A stretch of 64,000 bases of DNA, taken from Hermatobates lingyangjiaoensis. Taxonomy: Eukaryota > Arthropoda > Insecta > Hemiptera > Hermatobatidae. Position 1 is the stretch's first letter. Every line of letters starts with the position of its first letter. Positions 13,301-23,494 of this stretch are shown piece after piece. A program made the position numbers and the translations under genes. The DNA is taken from positions 41,713 through 105,712 of the forward strand of contig JAPFBL010000932.1 of assembly GCA_026182355.1 (NCBI GenBank), given 5' to 3'. Under the pieces are notes generated by a model. That model saw nothing but the letters and a program-made list of their open reading frames with translations, did no database searches and was not told the origin of the DNA.

Positions 13301-16300
13301 CAAATTTAATTACAAAATATGAAATTTCAATAAAGAGAAATGAAATTGTCATCCAGATGTGCAATATATCATATATCATTCTGAATATTACAATTAAAAA
13401 TATTACAATTAATTTGGTCTGAATGTACAATTAAATCATAGGTATTCGGAATTCTTGAGCAGGGTATAATCAAATTGTGTATAGTCAATGTTGTATGCAA
13501 TTATAATGCAAATAGTATCGTTCGAAGAAGAACATGCTCTATTCAATGTTATACATTGCCAATTATAACAAATAATGTGCAAATTTAATCACAGAAAATA
13601 AAATTTCAATAAGAATATCTGAAATTTTGATCTAGTTGAGCATTATATAATATATAATTTTATGATGCTCTATTCTAATAATTAGGTGTGAATTCCAATT
13701 ATGTCATAGGTGAATTATGTTATGTCAACTTAGGTATTTGGAATTCTTAAGCATGATATAATCAAAGTGTATGCAGTCAAACTTGTATACAATTATAATG
13801 GAAATATATCATTCCATGCATAGTATGCTCTATTCAATGTTATATACTTCCAACTATAACAGATAATGTGCAAATTTAATTACAAAGTATGAATTTTCAA
13901 TAAAGAGAAATGAAATTGTGATCCAGATGTGCAATATAACATAAATCTTTCTATAATGCTGAATTCTAATAATTAGGTGTAAAATTTCAATTAACTCATT
14001 GCTTAAATTAATGTTTTTCAACTAAAGCATTTGGAATTGTTAAGCATGATATAATCAAAGTGTATGGAGTCAAACTTGTATACAATTATAATGGAAATAT
14101 ATCTTTCCAAGCATAGTATGCTCTATTCAATGTTATATACTGCCAACTATAACAGATAATGTGCAAATTTAATTACAAAGTATGAAATTTCAATAAAGAG
14201 AAATGAAATTGTCATCCAGTTGTGCAATATAACATAAATCTTTCTATAATGCTGAATTCTAATAATTAGGTGTAAAATTTCAATTAACTCATTGGTTAAA
14301 TTAATGATTTTCAACTGAAGCATTTGGAATTCTTAAGCATGATATAATCAAAGTGTATGCAGTCAAACTTGTATACAATTATAATGGAAATATATCATTC
14401 CATGCATAGTATGCTCTATTCAATGTTATATACTGCCAACTATAACAGATAATGTGCAAATTTAATTACAAAGTATGAATTTTCAATAAAGAGAAATGAA
14501 ATTGTGATCCAGATGTGCAATATAACATAAATCTTTCTATAATGCTGAATTCTAATAATTAGGTGTAAAATTTCAATTAACTCATTGGTTAAATTAATGT
14601 TTTTCAACTAAAGCATTTGAAATTCTTAAGCATGATATAATCAAAGTGTATGCAGTCAAACTTGTATACAATTATAATGGAAATATATCATTCCATGCAT
14701 AGTATGCTCTATTCAATGTTATATACTGCGAAATATAACAGATAATGTGCAAATTTAATTACAAAGTATGAAATTTCAATAAAGAGAAATGAAATTGTCA
14801 TCCAGATGTGCAATATAACATAAATCTTTCTATAATGCTGAATTCTAATAATTAGGTGTACAATTTCAATTAACTCATTGGTTAAATTAATGTTTTTCAA
14901 CTAAAGCATTTGGAATTCTTAAGCATGATATAATCAAAGTGTATGCAGTCAAACTTGTATACAATTATAATGGAAATATATCATTCCATGCATAGTATGC
15001 TCTATTCAATGTTATATACTTCCAACTATAACAGATAAAGTGCAAATTTAATTACAAAGTATGAAATTTCAATAAAGAGAAATGAAATTGTCATCCAGAT
15101 GTGCAATATAACATAAATCTTTCTATAATGCTGAATTCTAATAATTAGGTGTACAATTTCAATTAACTCATTGGTTAAATTAATGTTTTTCAACTAAAGC
15201 ATTTGGAATTCTTAAGCATGATATAATCAAAGTGTATGCAGTCAAACTTCTATACAATTATAATGGAAATATATCATTCCAAGCATAGTATGCTCTATTC
15301 AATGTTATATACTGCCAACTATAACAGATAATGTGCAAATTTAATTACAAAGTATGAATTTTCAATAAAGAGAAATGAAATTGTCATCCAGATGTGCAAT
15401 ATAACATAAATCTTTCTATAATGCTGAATTCTAATAATTAGGTGTAAATTTCAATTAACTCATTGGTTAAATTAATGTTTTCAACTGAAGCATTTGGAAT
15501 TCTTAAGCATGATATAATCAAAGTGTATCAGTCAAACTTGTATACAATTATAATGGAAATTATCATTCCATGCATAGTATGCTCTATTCAATGTTTATAC
15601 TGCCAACTATAACAGATAATGTGCAAATTTAATTACAAAGTATGAATTTCAATAAAGAGAAATGAAATTGTCATCCAGATGTGCAATATAAATAAATCTT
15701 TCTATAATGCTGAATTCTAATAATTAGGTGTAAAATTTCAATTAATCATTGGTTAAATTACTGATTTTCAACTGAAGCATTTGGAATTCTTAAGCATGAT
15801 ATAATCAAAGTGTATGCAGTCAAACTTGTATACAATTATAATGGAAATATATCATTCCAAGCATAGTATGCTCTATTCAATGTTATATACTGCCAACTAT
15901 AACAGATAATGTGCAAATTTAATTACAAAGTATGAATTTTTAATAAAGAGAAATGAAATTGTGATCCAGATGTGCAAGATATATATTATCATTCTATGAT
16001 GCTGAATTCTAATAATTAGGTTTGAAAGTACAATTAAATCATAGGTATTCGGAATTCTTGAGCAGGGTATAATCAAAGTGTGTATAGTCAATGTTGTATG
16101 CAATTATAATGCAAATAGTATCGTTCGAAGCAGTGTATGCTCTATTCAATGTTATATATTGCCAATTATAACAAATAATGTGCAAATTTAATCACAGAAA
16201 ATAAAATTTCATTAAGAATATATGAAATTTTGATCTAGTTGAGCATTATATAATATATCATTCTAGGATGCTCAATTCTAATAATTAGGTGTGAATTCCA

Positions 16301-16392
16301 ATTAAGTCATTGGATAATTAATGTATTTCAAATGAGGTATTTAGAATTCTTAAGCAGGATATAATCAAAGTGTGTACAGTCAAAGTTGTATC
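10361..16392. repeat. ~293-bp satellite, about 20 copies
   Basis: The word CTCTATTC recurs at 10661, 10955, 11252, 11835, 13828, 14121, 14414, 14707, 15000, 15293 and so on. Five consecutive intervals from 13828 to 15293 are exactly 293 bp, the most homogenised stretch. Earlier copies are more diverged and mix variant monomers (GTGAATTCCAATTATGTC type). The frames at 14709-14900 and 15897-16103 are repeat artefacts. Confidence 0.9.
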
Positions 16393-16500
16393 TTGACAAA
16401 GATACAACACAGATAGATACAGGAATAATCCACTTTTATATTTCAACCATTGTCGCTATCAGAAGGCGAAGAGTCCTGCAGGAAGGTAGAGCGGCAACAT
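16393..16500 (-). mobile_element. PLE family J terminal remnant
   Basis: On the minus strand, CTGATAGCGACAATGG then TTGAAATATA is a decayed copy of the J ribozyme (core CUGAUAG for CUGAUGA). It keeps the J flank complementary to ACACAGATAGATACAGG. It forms the right edge of the satellite. Confidence 0.6.
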
Positions 16501-16559
16501 ATGTACATATGTACATATATACATACATATATAGACATATATACATATATGTATATAAA

Positions 16560-16922
16560 AATTAATAATCAACAATAACTCTTGATATAATATATGAATT
16601 AAACACAACAATAAACAAATATAAATAATTACAATGCTCTAAGGCCATTCGTTACAACATCATCAGACAGCTAATGAACTAGATGAAATATTAATAAAAG
16701 AAATAAGTAAGCAGATCAAGGCTCCTTCAATTTTAGGAACATTAAATTCAGACAGGGATGCCAGCAATCCTGAAGACTTTGATCAGCCAGGTTAACTGGT
16801 TATTATATTTTTTGTTTGATTCATTTAGAACTCTGATGATGTTGTAACGAAAGGCCTTAGAGCATTGTAATTAATTTATGTTTGTTTATTGTGGTGTTTA
16901 ATTCATATATATATAATAGTAT
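16560..16922. mobile_element. Inverted PLE pair, family G, with ORF C-terminus
   Basis: The minus arm (about 16560-16671) and plus arm (16672-16922) diverge, with 3' tails outward. The plus arm encodes the last 41 residues of a PLE protein (16670-16795), beginning ANELDEILIKEISKQIK and ending FDQPG then stop. It matches the C-terminus at 35.8 kb (KLDEVLISGIIKQ ... FNQPS). A hammerhead follows about 35 nt after the stop. The minus-arm ribozyme (16636-16671) has GAAT for GAAA. Confidence 0.75.
16828..16865 (+). ncRNA. Type I hammerhead-like motif, family G
   Basis: CTGATGA (16833), one extra T, a weak helix II GU/AC, GAAA, then palindrome AGGCCT and T17. Helix I (ACU/AGA) is partly broken. It lies downstream of a PLE ORF stop. 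Confidence 0.6.
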
Positions 16923-17041
16923 AAGTTGGCAGCAGATTCTCATTTAAACATATTTAATTAAAATAAACGGCAGCTTCATCATTCACGACTTTAATACTTG
17001 TCCTTTCCAGCCTCCTGACTATTTCTCTTTGAGTGGAGGGA
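16923..17041 (-). pseudogene. PLE N-terminal segment
   Basis: The minus strand encodes RRLERTSIKVVNDEAAVYFN, a stop, then ICLNENLLPTYT directly before TA-rich DNA. It is the same N-terminal block found at 38.3 kb (VVNAEAAVYFN). The fragment ends at the LLPxYT codons. Confidence 0.6.
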
Positions 17042-17164
17042 AGTTTCCTCAAAATATATATATATATATATAATAAAGATTTATATATATTTAATCTATA
17101 TATATATATATTTATTATATATATAAATATATATACATATATTTAATATATCATTAAGATATCT

Positions 17165-17400
17165 TAATATATATAAAGATTTCACATAAACACATGTAAT
17201 AACAATCAATGCTCAAACCACAATATGAAAATGGGAACACAAGATTAAGATCTTTCAACCGTAACAAGTGGTCATTGTCAGAGTCAAAAACCCAACTGAA
17301 AAATTGATGCAGAAAACATTAGGTGAGGAGTTTAGAAGAGTGTGAGGGAAGAATAGTATTTTAAAAGGGTGAAAGCGCAGGAATGCCACAACAGAACTCA
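17165..17400 (-). mobile_element. PLE family D 3' terminal segment
   Basis: Minus-strand order is 3'UTR, hammerhead-like motif, ATTGTGG tail and GTGAAATC before TA. The core reads CTGACAA (G8 to A), so cleavage is doubtful. The 3'UTR matches longer D copies at 37.5 and 43.3 kb. Confidence 0.7.
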
Positions 17401-17465
17401 CTTCGATATTTCGACATCTGTCATCATCTGGAAGAAGTGAGAAGTAGTCGAGTTATAAATATATA
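17385..17465 (-). mobile_element. PLE J-like terminal arm, with partner at 17.83-17.94 kb
   Basis: The minus strand reads CTTC, CAGATGA, T, GAC/GUC helix II, GAAATATC, GAAG. Helix I is an intact 4 bp, but U4 of the core is A. A plus-strand partner at 17830-17940 repeats the arm with further damage. A D-family piece (17776-17815) and TA tract lie between. Confidence 0.5.
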
Positions 17466-17496
17466 AATGAACACACACACACATAATATATATATA

Positions 17497-17720
17497 TGAG
17501 TTTAAAAATGAAGAAAAGCAACGCACAGAGAAAGTGACAGACTTACAAACTGAAATTTTCGGATAATCCGTCGTCAGGAGAAAAGAGAATGGGCGACCAA
17601 GCACGCCGGTAACACAACGGCAGGAAACCGACTGACTGTGTCTCTTTCTGTGTTTGTTGCTTTTCTTCATTTTTGAACTGATTTGCGTCAAGTTTGGACC
17701 GTTTTTTTTCGAATTTTTAG

Positions 17721-17722
<2 letters not shown>
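17497..17722. mobile_element. Inverted PLE pair, family F
   Basis: The minus arm carries AAGAAAAGCAAC and an HHR at 17548-17582. The plus arm ends AGTTTGGACCGTTTT before (TA)n at 17724-17775. Both 3' ends point outward. The 97-residue frame across this pair is not a gene. Confidence 0.7.
17548..17582 (-). ncRNA. Type I hammerhead-like motif, family F
   Basis: CTGACGA, extra C, helix II GGA/UCC, GAAA, palindrome AATT, T17. Helix I is CUC against CAG, so its first pair is lost. Confidence 0.5.

Positions 17723-17723
<1 letters not shown>

Positions 17724-17775
<52 letters not shown>
17724..17775. repeat. (TA)n tract
   Basis: Pure TA run separating the 3' end of the F pair from a family D fragment. 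Confidence 0.9.
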
Positions 17776-17777
<2 letters not shown>

Positions 17778-17944
17778 ATCAAACCACAATATGAAAATGG
17801 GAAAACAAGACTTCCCATATATATATATATTTATAACTCGACTACTTCGTACTTCTTCCAGATAACGACAGATGTCGAATTATCGAAGTGAATTCTCTGT
17901 AGTGGCATTCTGTGTTCTTTCCTATTTGTTAAAATTTATTTATA

Positions 17945-18730
17945 TATATATATATATTTCTATGAATTAAACCATTCTATGGTGTAATATAAAAAAACTT
18001 CATCAAATATTACATCTTAGAGCATCATCAGCAACTACATTCATCAAATATTTTAGATTTAAATTTAGTAAATTTTCAATTATACTTCCAATTATCCTTT
18101 GAACGAAATTATATATATTTTTTTTAAAATCTATTATAGAGAAGAGAAGATTTCCAATATGGTTTATTATCAAAATAATATTAATATTTTATTAATGATT
18201 GTTTACGAGCAGGGCAATATAGGAAATATTTAGTAATTAGCAAAAATATCTGATTATTGGTCCACAAATGCAGGACATATACCAAAAAAATATGATAGAA
18301 CTGATTATGTTATTAAATAATGACCTTTAAATAAATATGAATTATTTTAAGTTTTAATAGTGGATATATGATATCAAAAAATAAATTTTCTTTTTGTTTT
18401 CATTGTTCATTATTTTGCTAGATTATTTAATTTCATTGGATATCGGTTTTTTCTTTATTTATAGAATATATGTATCTATATGTATTCTAATATTCTCAAT
18501 ATTAATATATGAGAATTTTGTTTTTTCTTATTTTTCTTGAACTGTGCCCCTTGTGTCAACACTGTTGGTTACCTAACATTGAGTCAAAAGTCCACTTAGT
18601 ATCCCTATGTCTTCTGTCCTGATGAAAGATTCAAATGAAAATTAGAGATAGAAAGGCACACTGTGTACTCAAAGCTTACTCTGAATAGTTTGTTGTTCTT
18701 TGTGGACTGATTTCTTACTGTTTACATACA

Positions 18731-18762
<32 letters not shown>
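17945..18762. other. AT-rich spacer, no gene seen
   Basis: No element boundaries or coding signal recognised; a short TA run precedes the next PLE pair at 18.73 kb. Confidence 0.5.
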
Positions 18763-19190
18763 TATGTAATTTTTTTGAGGGTTGAGGTCCAATGATTTTA
18801 AACTAGTCCTTTGCTGACGTTTCGACGTATATTAAGTCATCTTCAGGGCTACAACATGAATCTTCAGGGCTTTACAATTAGCACTACTATTACTACTATT
18901 TTGGTTATTTATTACATTTTAATATGTTCGGTAAGAAAGAGGAATTTATATAAGTATTTATATAATATAAGAGGACTTATGTAAGTAACAAAGTAACAAA
19001 GGGGAAACTGGAAGTAACTGTAGATATCAAAATGTAATAAATAATCAAATAGCAGTAATAGTAGTGCTAATTGTAAAACAATCATGTTGTAGCCCTGAAG
19101 ATGACATAAATATTTGTCAAAACGTCGGCAAAAGGATTAGTTTCAAATCATTCGACCTCAACCCTCAAAAAAATTACATCATATAAATAT
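18763..19190. mobile_element. Inverted PLE pair, family C
   Basis: Both arms carry TTTTTTGAGGGTTGAGGTC-type tails pointing outward and a ribozyme motif near GTTGTAGCCCTGAAGATGAC. The minus-arm motif (18810-18852) has an intact core. The plus-arm motif (19095 onward) has AAAA for GAAA but keeps GCC/GGC helix I. Confidence 0.75.
18810..18852 (-). ncRNA. Type I hammerhead-like motif, family C
   Basis: CTGAAGA, extra T, helix II GAC/GUC, GAAA, palindrome ACGT, C17. Helix I is GCC against AGC in this copy, while sister copies have GCC/GGC. Confidence 0.6.
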
Positions 19191-19235
19191 TGGGTCAAGA
19201 AAAGAAATCATGATATGTATATATATATATACAAA

Positions 19236-19512
19236 ACAAAAGTTTAACGGGACTCGGTCAGTTCTTCAGGTTCAAATTAAACTCTCATTGCCAACGTTTC
19301 GGTGTTTATTTAAAACCTTTTTCATAGGAAGAAGTATAAATTCACATACTATTTTTCTTTGTTAAATAATTTGTAATGTAATACTTAGTTTTTCTGTTTC
19401 AAAATTTATACTTCTCCCTATGAAAAAGGTTTTAAATAAAAAACGAAAAGTTGGCAATGAGAGTTTAATTTGAACCTGAAGAACTGACAGAGTCCCGATA
19501 AGCTAAAGTTTT
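19236..19512. mobile_element. Inverted PLE-like pair, family L (non-canonical ribozyme core)
   Basis: The arms carry GAACTGACNGAGTCCCGAT tails outward. Each arm has CCTATGAAAAAGG, a TTTTAAAT-looped stem, then GTTGGCAATGAG. The layout (GCC/GGC helix I, long helix II, GAAAC palindrome) is hammerhead-like, but CUGANGA is replaced by UAUGAAAA. Confidence 0.65.
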
Positions 19513-19573
19513 ATATATATATATGTAAACCAATTAAAAAAAGATAGCACACAGATAGACACAGGAATAACTC

Positions 19574-19620
19574 ACTTCTATATTTCGACTATCGTCGTCA
19601 TCAGAAGGCGAAGAGTCCCG
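19574..19620 (-). ncRNA. Type I hammerhead-like motif, family J
   Basis: CTGATGA, extra C, helix II GAC/GUC around GATA, GAAA, palindrome ATAT, A17. Helix I is weak in this family. Confidence 0.55.
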
Positions 19621-19673
19621 CAGGAAGACAAAGCGGCGACTCTGTCTTTCTGCGGGATACTTCGCTTTCTGAT

Positions 19674-19712
19674 GACGACGATGGTCGAAATATAGTTGTG
19701 AGTTATTCCTGC
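19674..19712 (+). ncRNA. Type I hammerhead-like motif, family J
   Basis: CTGATGA (19679), extra C, GAC GATG GTC, GAAATAT, A17. It is the partner of the minus-strand motif 60 bp upstream. Confidence 0.55.
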
Positions 19713-19781
19713 GTCTATCTGTGTGCTATCTTTTTTTTAATTGTTTTTTATGTAAAATTCCGTTGGACCGTTTCATTTAAT

Positions 19782-19823
<42 letters not shown>

Positions 19824-19859
19824 ATATATTTCAGTTAAAACCTACTACAGACCTGAAAC

Positions 19860-20134
19860 GACCCCCCCCCCCCTCACATCCTCAAAACACAATCTTCTTA
19901 TCAGATGTCTAAACCCCCAATAAAAAATAGTCCAAATTGTGAATTGACTCTCAAACGATTTAACATTAGATTTAATAATTTACATTATACTTTAGTCGTA
20001 TGCATAGCCTGAAGATTGTCTACGAGACTGTAGACCGTAAAAGTAGTGTTTTATAGACTTCAATTTAGTTTTATATAATGAAAATGATGAACAATCACTG
20101 AAACATGTCGAAAAATTAGTAATACCAATTGAAA
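19860..20134. other. Unassigned sequence with one hammerhead-like relic
   Basis: A C-run lies at 19861-19873. At 20009 CTGAAGA is followed by TT, a perfect 6-bp stem GTCTAC/GTAGAC, then CGTAAAA. It resembles a decayed ribozyme but lacks GAAA. Confidence 0.4.
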
Positions 20135-20300
20135 AATTTATTCACACAAGAGGTGAATAAATCTGAATAGATAGTCCATAGGAGTGGACGTTAAGCCGTT
20201 GGACCGAGCCAATACGATGTTAGGCACTTGTTAAAGATACCAACGTTAAATATACATGAGAGAGGCAAAATTTAGGACTCCTTCTGTAAAATCACTGATA
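20135..20300 (+). mobile_element. Diverged SINE body (tRNA head absent)
   Basis: Shares the body order of the SINE at 24.7 kb: AGGTGAATAAATCTGA, then GGACGTTAAGCCGTTGG, then GGCAAAATTTAGGACTCC. The tRNA-like promoter head is missing, so it is 5'-truncated. Confidence 0.7.
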
Positions 20301-20317
20301 AAACATATATATATATA

Positions 20318-20437
20318 TACTTAAAATAAACAGTGACACATAGACTGAAACATAACAATAGACTCATTTTCAATATTTCGACCGTAATGGCAGTCGTCCT
20401 CAGAAGAAGAAGTGAATTGACGGAGGGACGACAGTCA

Positions 20438-20440
<3 letters not shown>
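20318..20440 (-). mobile_element. PLE family K terminal segment
   Basis: Minus-strand terminal segment ending in the complement of AAATAAACAGTGACACA beside TA tracts on both sides. It holds an intact-core ribozyme at 20368-20410. A fuller inverted K pair lies at 34.8-35.0 kb. Confidence 0.65.
20368..20410 (-). ncRNA. Type I hammerhead-like motif, family K
   Basis: CTGAGGA, extra C, helix II GACUG/CGGUC with one G-U pair, GAAA, palindrome ATAT, T17. Helix I is poor. Confidence 0.55.
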
Positions 20441-20475
<35 letters not shown>

Positions 20476-20621
20476 ATAAAACCTGCCAGTTTTAATGTTT
20501 ATATTTCTGTTTTGTTAGTTGAGTGTTAGAATTTAGTTTTTGTTAAAAAATTGTTAAATAGTTTTAAAATAGTATGTATATATGTTCAAAAATCACCCTG
20601 TAGATCGGTAACAATAAAAAA

Positions 20622-20745
20622 ATGGACATATCATATGGTGAGTTAATACACCTAGTTCCTAGAGAAATCAAAGTAAGACTACGAGATTTGGAAAAGAAAT
20701 CCAGAAAACTGATAAAGACAAAAGTGGGCAGAAAATTTAATCCCA

Positions 20746-20750
<5 letters not shown>
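20622..20750 (+). pseudogene. PLE N-terminal ORF segment
   Basis: Starts MDISYGELIHLVPREIK and continues RDLEKKSRKL then VGRKFN. It is homologous by eye to the N-terminal block at 30.9 kb (KSFGELLYLVPSKWK). It stops at a (CA)n/(TA)n tract (20749-20798) before reaching the LLPxYT codons. Confidence 0.65.
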
Positions 20751-20797
<47 letters not shown>

Positions 20798-20871
20798 AAA
20801 TTAAACTTACAGCTACAGAACACAAGAAAAAGAACAAACACTCACGAATCTCGATAATTTCGGCGTCTTCT

Positions 20872-20914
<43 letters not shown>

Positions 20915-20931
20915 TATAATGCCAGATTAGA

Positions 20932-21072
20932 TATTGAAAAAGACGAGCCAATCACTGTTGCGTATCATTTTGGACACTTCTTATTGGTTGTTCGTGTACA
21001 ACGAAAAAACACCCACAACCAATAAGAAGTGTCCAAAATGATACGCAACAGTGATTGGCTCGTCTTTTTCAA
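20932..21072. repeat. Perfect inverted repeat, 60-bp arms
   Basis: The arms read TATTGAAAAAGACGAGCCAA inward from 20932 and its complement ending at 21072, identical over about 60 bp with a ~21-nt loop. TA tracts flank it. It has no hammerhead core, so it may be a fold-back MITE rather than a PLE pair. Confidence 0.8.
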
Positions 21073-21944
21073 TATATATATATATATCACTTTTCTTGTC
21101 TTCAATAACATTGAGTTTCCACTCAATTACTCACAATGATGTTTTTGCATCTGGTGTTCCAGTTGAACTATTGACTCAGACGATGACCCATTGTTACCGT
21201 AGAATGATCTTACTCTTTTTTTTCATATTTCTCTCTAAAGATTAAAGCTCTTTAATGATTTACCAGTTTGACTAACACAAATTTTAAGAGAAATTTTGTT
21301 ATGTAAAACTATTTATGAATGGGAAAGATTTTCCAATCTAGACGCAATACGAGTTCAAAATCAGTAATAGTGTGACACGCAGAGTAATGAAACACAGGGA
21401 AGATCCGATGTTTATTCCAAGTTGTAATTAAACGATTAACTTGTTAAAATAGGAATATCAGTTATAATACAGGCTTACCTATGATTATAACAAAATAGAA
21501 AAATATTCCAATTGCATCCTACCTTTAGCTAAATTACAATATAACCCTGAGTATACTCAAAATAAATAAACTGTAATCGATGTAAAAAAAAGTTGAAAAA
21601 AAATAATATGTAATTGCTTATTAATTAATAAAAAGAAAGAGAATTCTCTATCCTAATGAAGCAATTAAAGAAAAATGTTATTCATTATTTTTTTGAGTAA
21701 AATTTAAAAGAGTTATTTATAATCATAAAACGCTGTTCAATCCTGAAAAACTGGCTTTATATCAATTATTATCTTATCACTCAAAGACCAACATTTAAAA
21801 TTAACTTTTGTTTTCCTTATTTTTAATAAATTAATCATATCATTCATTATCTAGAATACTTGCAGCTACATAACTAAACGTACGAACTTATTTATCATAA
21901 TTAATAATATAAATAATCGATATATATATATATATATATTGATA
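21073..21944. other. AT-rich spacer, no gene seen
   Basis: Two short frames (21051-21245 and the TA-driven one ending at 21888) have no domain. No other structure recognised. Confidence 0.5.
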
Positions 21945-22073
21945 AAAAGGTTTCACATAAACACGTGAAATAACAATCAATGATAAAACCACAATAAGAA
22001 ATGGGAAATCAAGACTAAGATCTTTCAACCGTAACAAGCGGTCTTCGTCAGAGTCAAAAACCCAACTGTTGGG
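21945..22073 (-). mobile_element. PLE family D terminal segment
   Basis: Minus-strand D terminus with the complement of TTTCACATAAACACGTGAAA at the outer end beside (TA)n and an intact ribozyme at 22013-22057. It is truncated 5' of the ribozyme within GGGTTTTTGACT. Confidence 0.75.
22013..22057 (-). ncRNA. Type I hammerhead-like motif, family D
   Basis: Helix I GACU/AGUC (4 bp), CTGACGA, extra A, helix II GACCG/CGGUU, GAAA, palindrome AGATCT, T17. One of the most complete copies in the window. Confidence 0.7.
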
Positions 22074-22081
22074 TTTACATT

Positions 22082-22148
22082 TATATGATGTAATTTTTTT
22101 GAGGCTTGAGGTCGAATGATTTGATAATAGTCCTTTTGCCGACATTTC

Positions 22149-22210
<62 letters not shown>

Positions 22211-22500
22211 GGTAACTCACCACAAATTAAAGAAGATTGTGACAAGTTTCTATATATATATATATATGTCATCTTCAGGGCTACAACATAATTGTTTTAA
22301 AATTAGCTTTGAAACTAGTCCTTTTTCCGATGCTTCGACATATATTTATGTCATCTACATACAGTATCTACAATACAGCTAATTGTAAAACAATTATGTT
22401 GTAGCCCTAAAGATGACTTAAATAAATGTCGAGACGTCGGCAAAAGGACTAGTTTGAAATCATTAGAGCTTAACCCTCAAAAAAATTACATCACATATAT
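22082..22500. mobile_element. Family C fragments around a (TA)n tract
   Basis: Broken C-family ends at 22085-22150, 22262-22345 and 22370-22495 surround TA at 22152-22208. The plus-strand motif near 22388 reads CTAAAGA and GAGAC, so it is dead. The 111-, 63- and 61-residue frames here are TA artefacts. Confidence 0.6.
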
Positions 22501-22505
22501 ATATA

Positions 22506-22644
22506 CCTCATTAGATATCTTGCCAACATTAAGTTTAGTATGTTTCAAGATATCTTGAAAAGGTATGTAGGAAACATACTAAACTTAATGTTGGCAAGAT
22601 ATTTAATGAGGTATGTTTAAAAGAAGGTCTGCTCCCAAAGTATA

Positions 22645-22647
<3 letters not shown>
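22506..22647. mobile_element. Inverted PLE N-terminal pair, family E
   Basis: The plus arm encodes LEKVCRKHTKLNVGKIFNEV then CLKEGLLPKYTN, ending at (TA)n 22648-22717. The minus arm is a shorter copy truncated at the centre. Confidence 0.75.

Positions 22648-22717
<70 letters not shown>
22648..22717. repeat. (TA)n tract
   Basis: About 70 bp, the longest pure run in this block, between an E-family N-terminal piece and an M-family terminal piece. Confidence 0.9.
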
Positions 22718-22719
<2 letters not shown>

Positions 22720-22850
22720 CAATATAGAAAACGAAATATAGAGAAATCAAAAGAACACACTTACAGTATCTAATTATCAGTTTGAACCATTTTGAGGAGA
22801 GATAAGAGAGGGAAACCAAGCGCACTAGTTCTGAGACGGTTTAGATGGCA
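22718..22850 (-). mobile_element. PLE family M terminal segment
   Basis: The complement of TTTATATTGAATT-type tail lies at the left beside TA. The ribozyme region is decayed (core CTCAAAA with AGTTTGAACC stem remnants). Confidence 0.6.
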
Positions 22851-23494
22851 TCACTCCCAGGGAATGGAGGGCTGTTCCCATAGTGGTTAGAGGTGGTTAG
22901 AGAAAACCAGACCTTGTGTGTCATAAAGATGATAACGTGGTAGTAATTGATGCACAAGTCGTGTCAGCTTCATCCTCATTGAATGCTGCGCACGAGTAAA
23001 AGTCTGATTACTATGGTACAAATGAGGCAGTGATAGAATCCTTCATGGTGAGATTCAGTGTCCCTAGAGGAAATATCACCTTTTCCTCTTGTATCATATC
23101 GTGGCGTGGAATTTGGACTAAGTGTTCCGCCGATTACCTTCTGGCAATGGGACTGACCAAGAGGCTTCTAGCTGATTTATCTACTAGAGTCTTGCAGGGA
23201 AGTTCCACCAGTTGGAATAGATGGAAAAAAATGACGGCAATAAGAAGATCTGATCGTTCATTCTCTGATAGAGTGGGTGTTGGTTGACCGGTGTGGCGAC
23301 TGGTATTTTTTTTCCAGGTGAACTCCCACACCTTCCATCGTTTCTTTTTTCTAGTTCCAGGGAGCAAGAAAGGGACTAGTTTTTGAAAGTAGATTGGTGG
23401 TGTTTTAGTCGGTATTCCGGCTTGCTGAGAGTCCGACACGAATACGTAAATGCATTTCATGGCCTAACTACTCTATTAAAATTAAAAAAAAAAA
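22851..23494. other. Unassigned, less AT-rich segment
   Basis: Compositionally more complex than its surroundings. Overlapping frames of 85 (+) and 108 (-) residues exist, but neither shows a family motif. It could be an eroded transposon or unique DNA. Confidence 0.4.

Larger units (their letters stand above)
19530..19785. mobile_element. Inverted PLE pair, family J
   Basis: Two divergent arms with flank CACACAGATAGACACAGG outward. The plus arm ends CGTTGGACCGTTTCATTTAA before (TA)n at 19786-19820. Each arm carries an intact-core hammerhead motif (19574-19620 minus, 19674-19712 plus). Confidence 0.75.

Noticed and set aside
23030..23460. Overlapping 85- and 108-codon frames as host genes
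   Set aside because: They lie on opposite strands over the same DNA, and neither shows a family motif.
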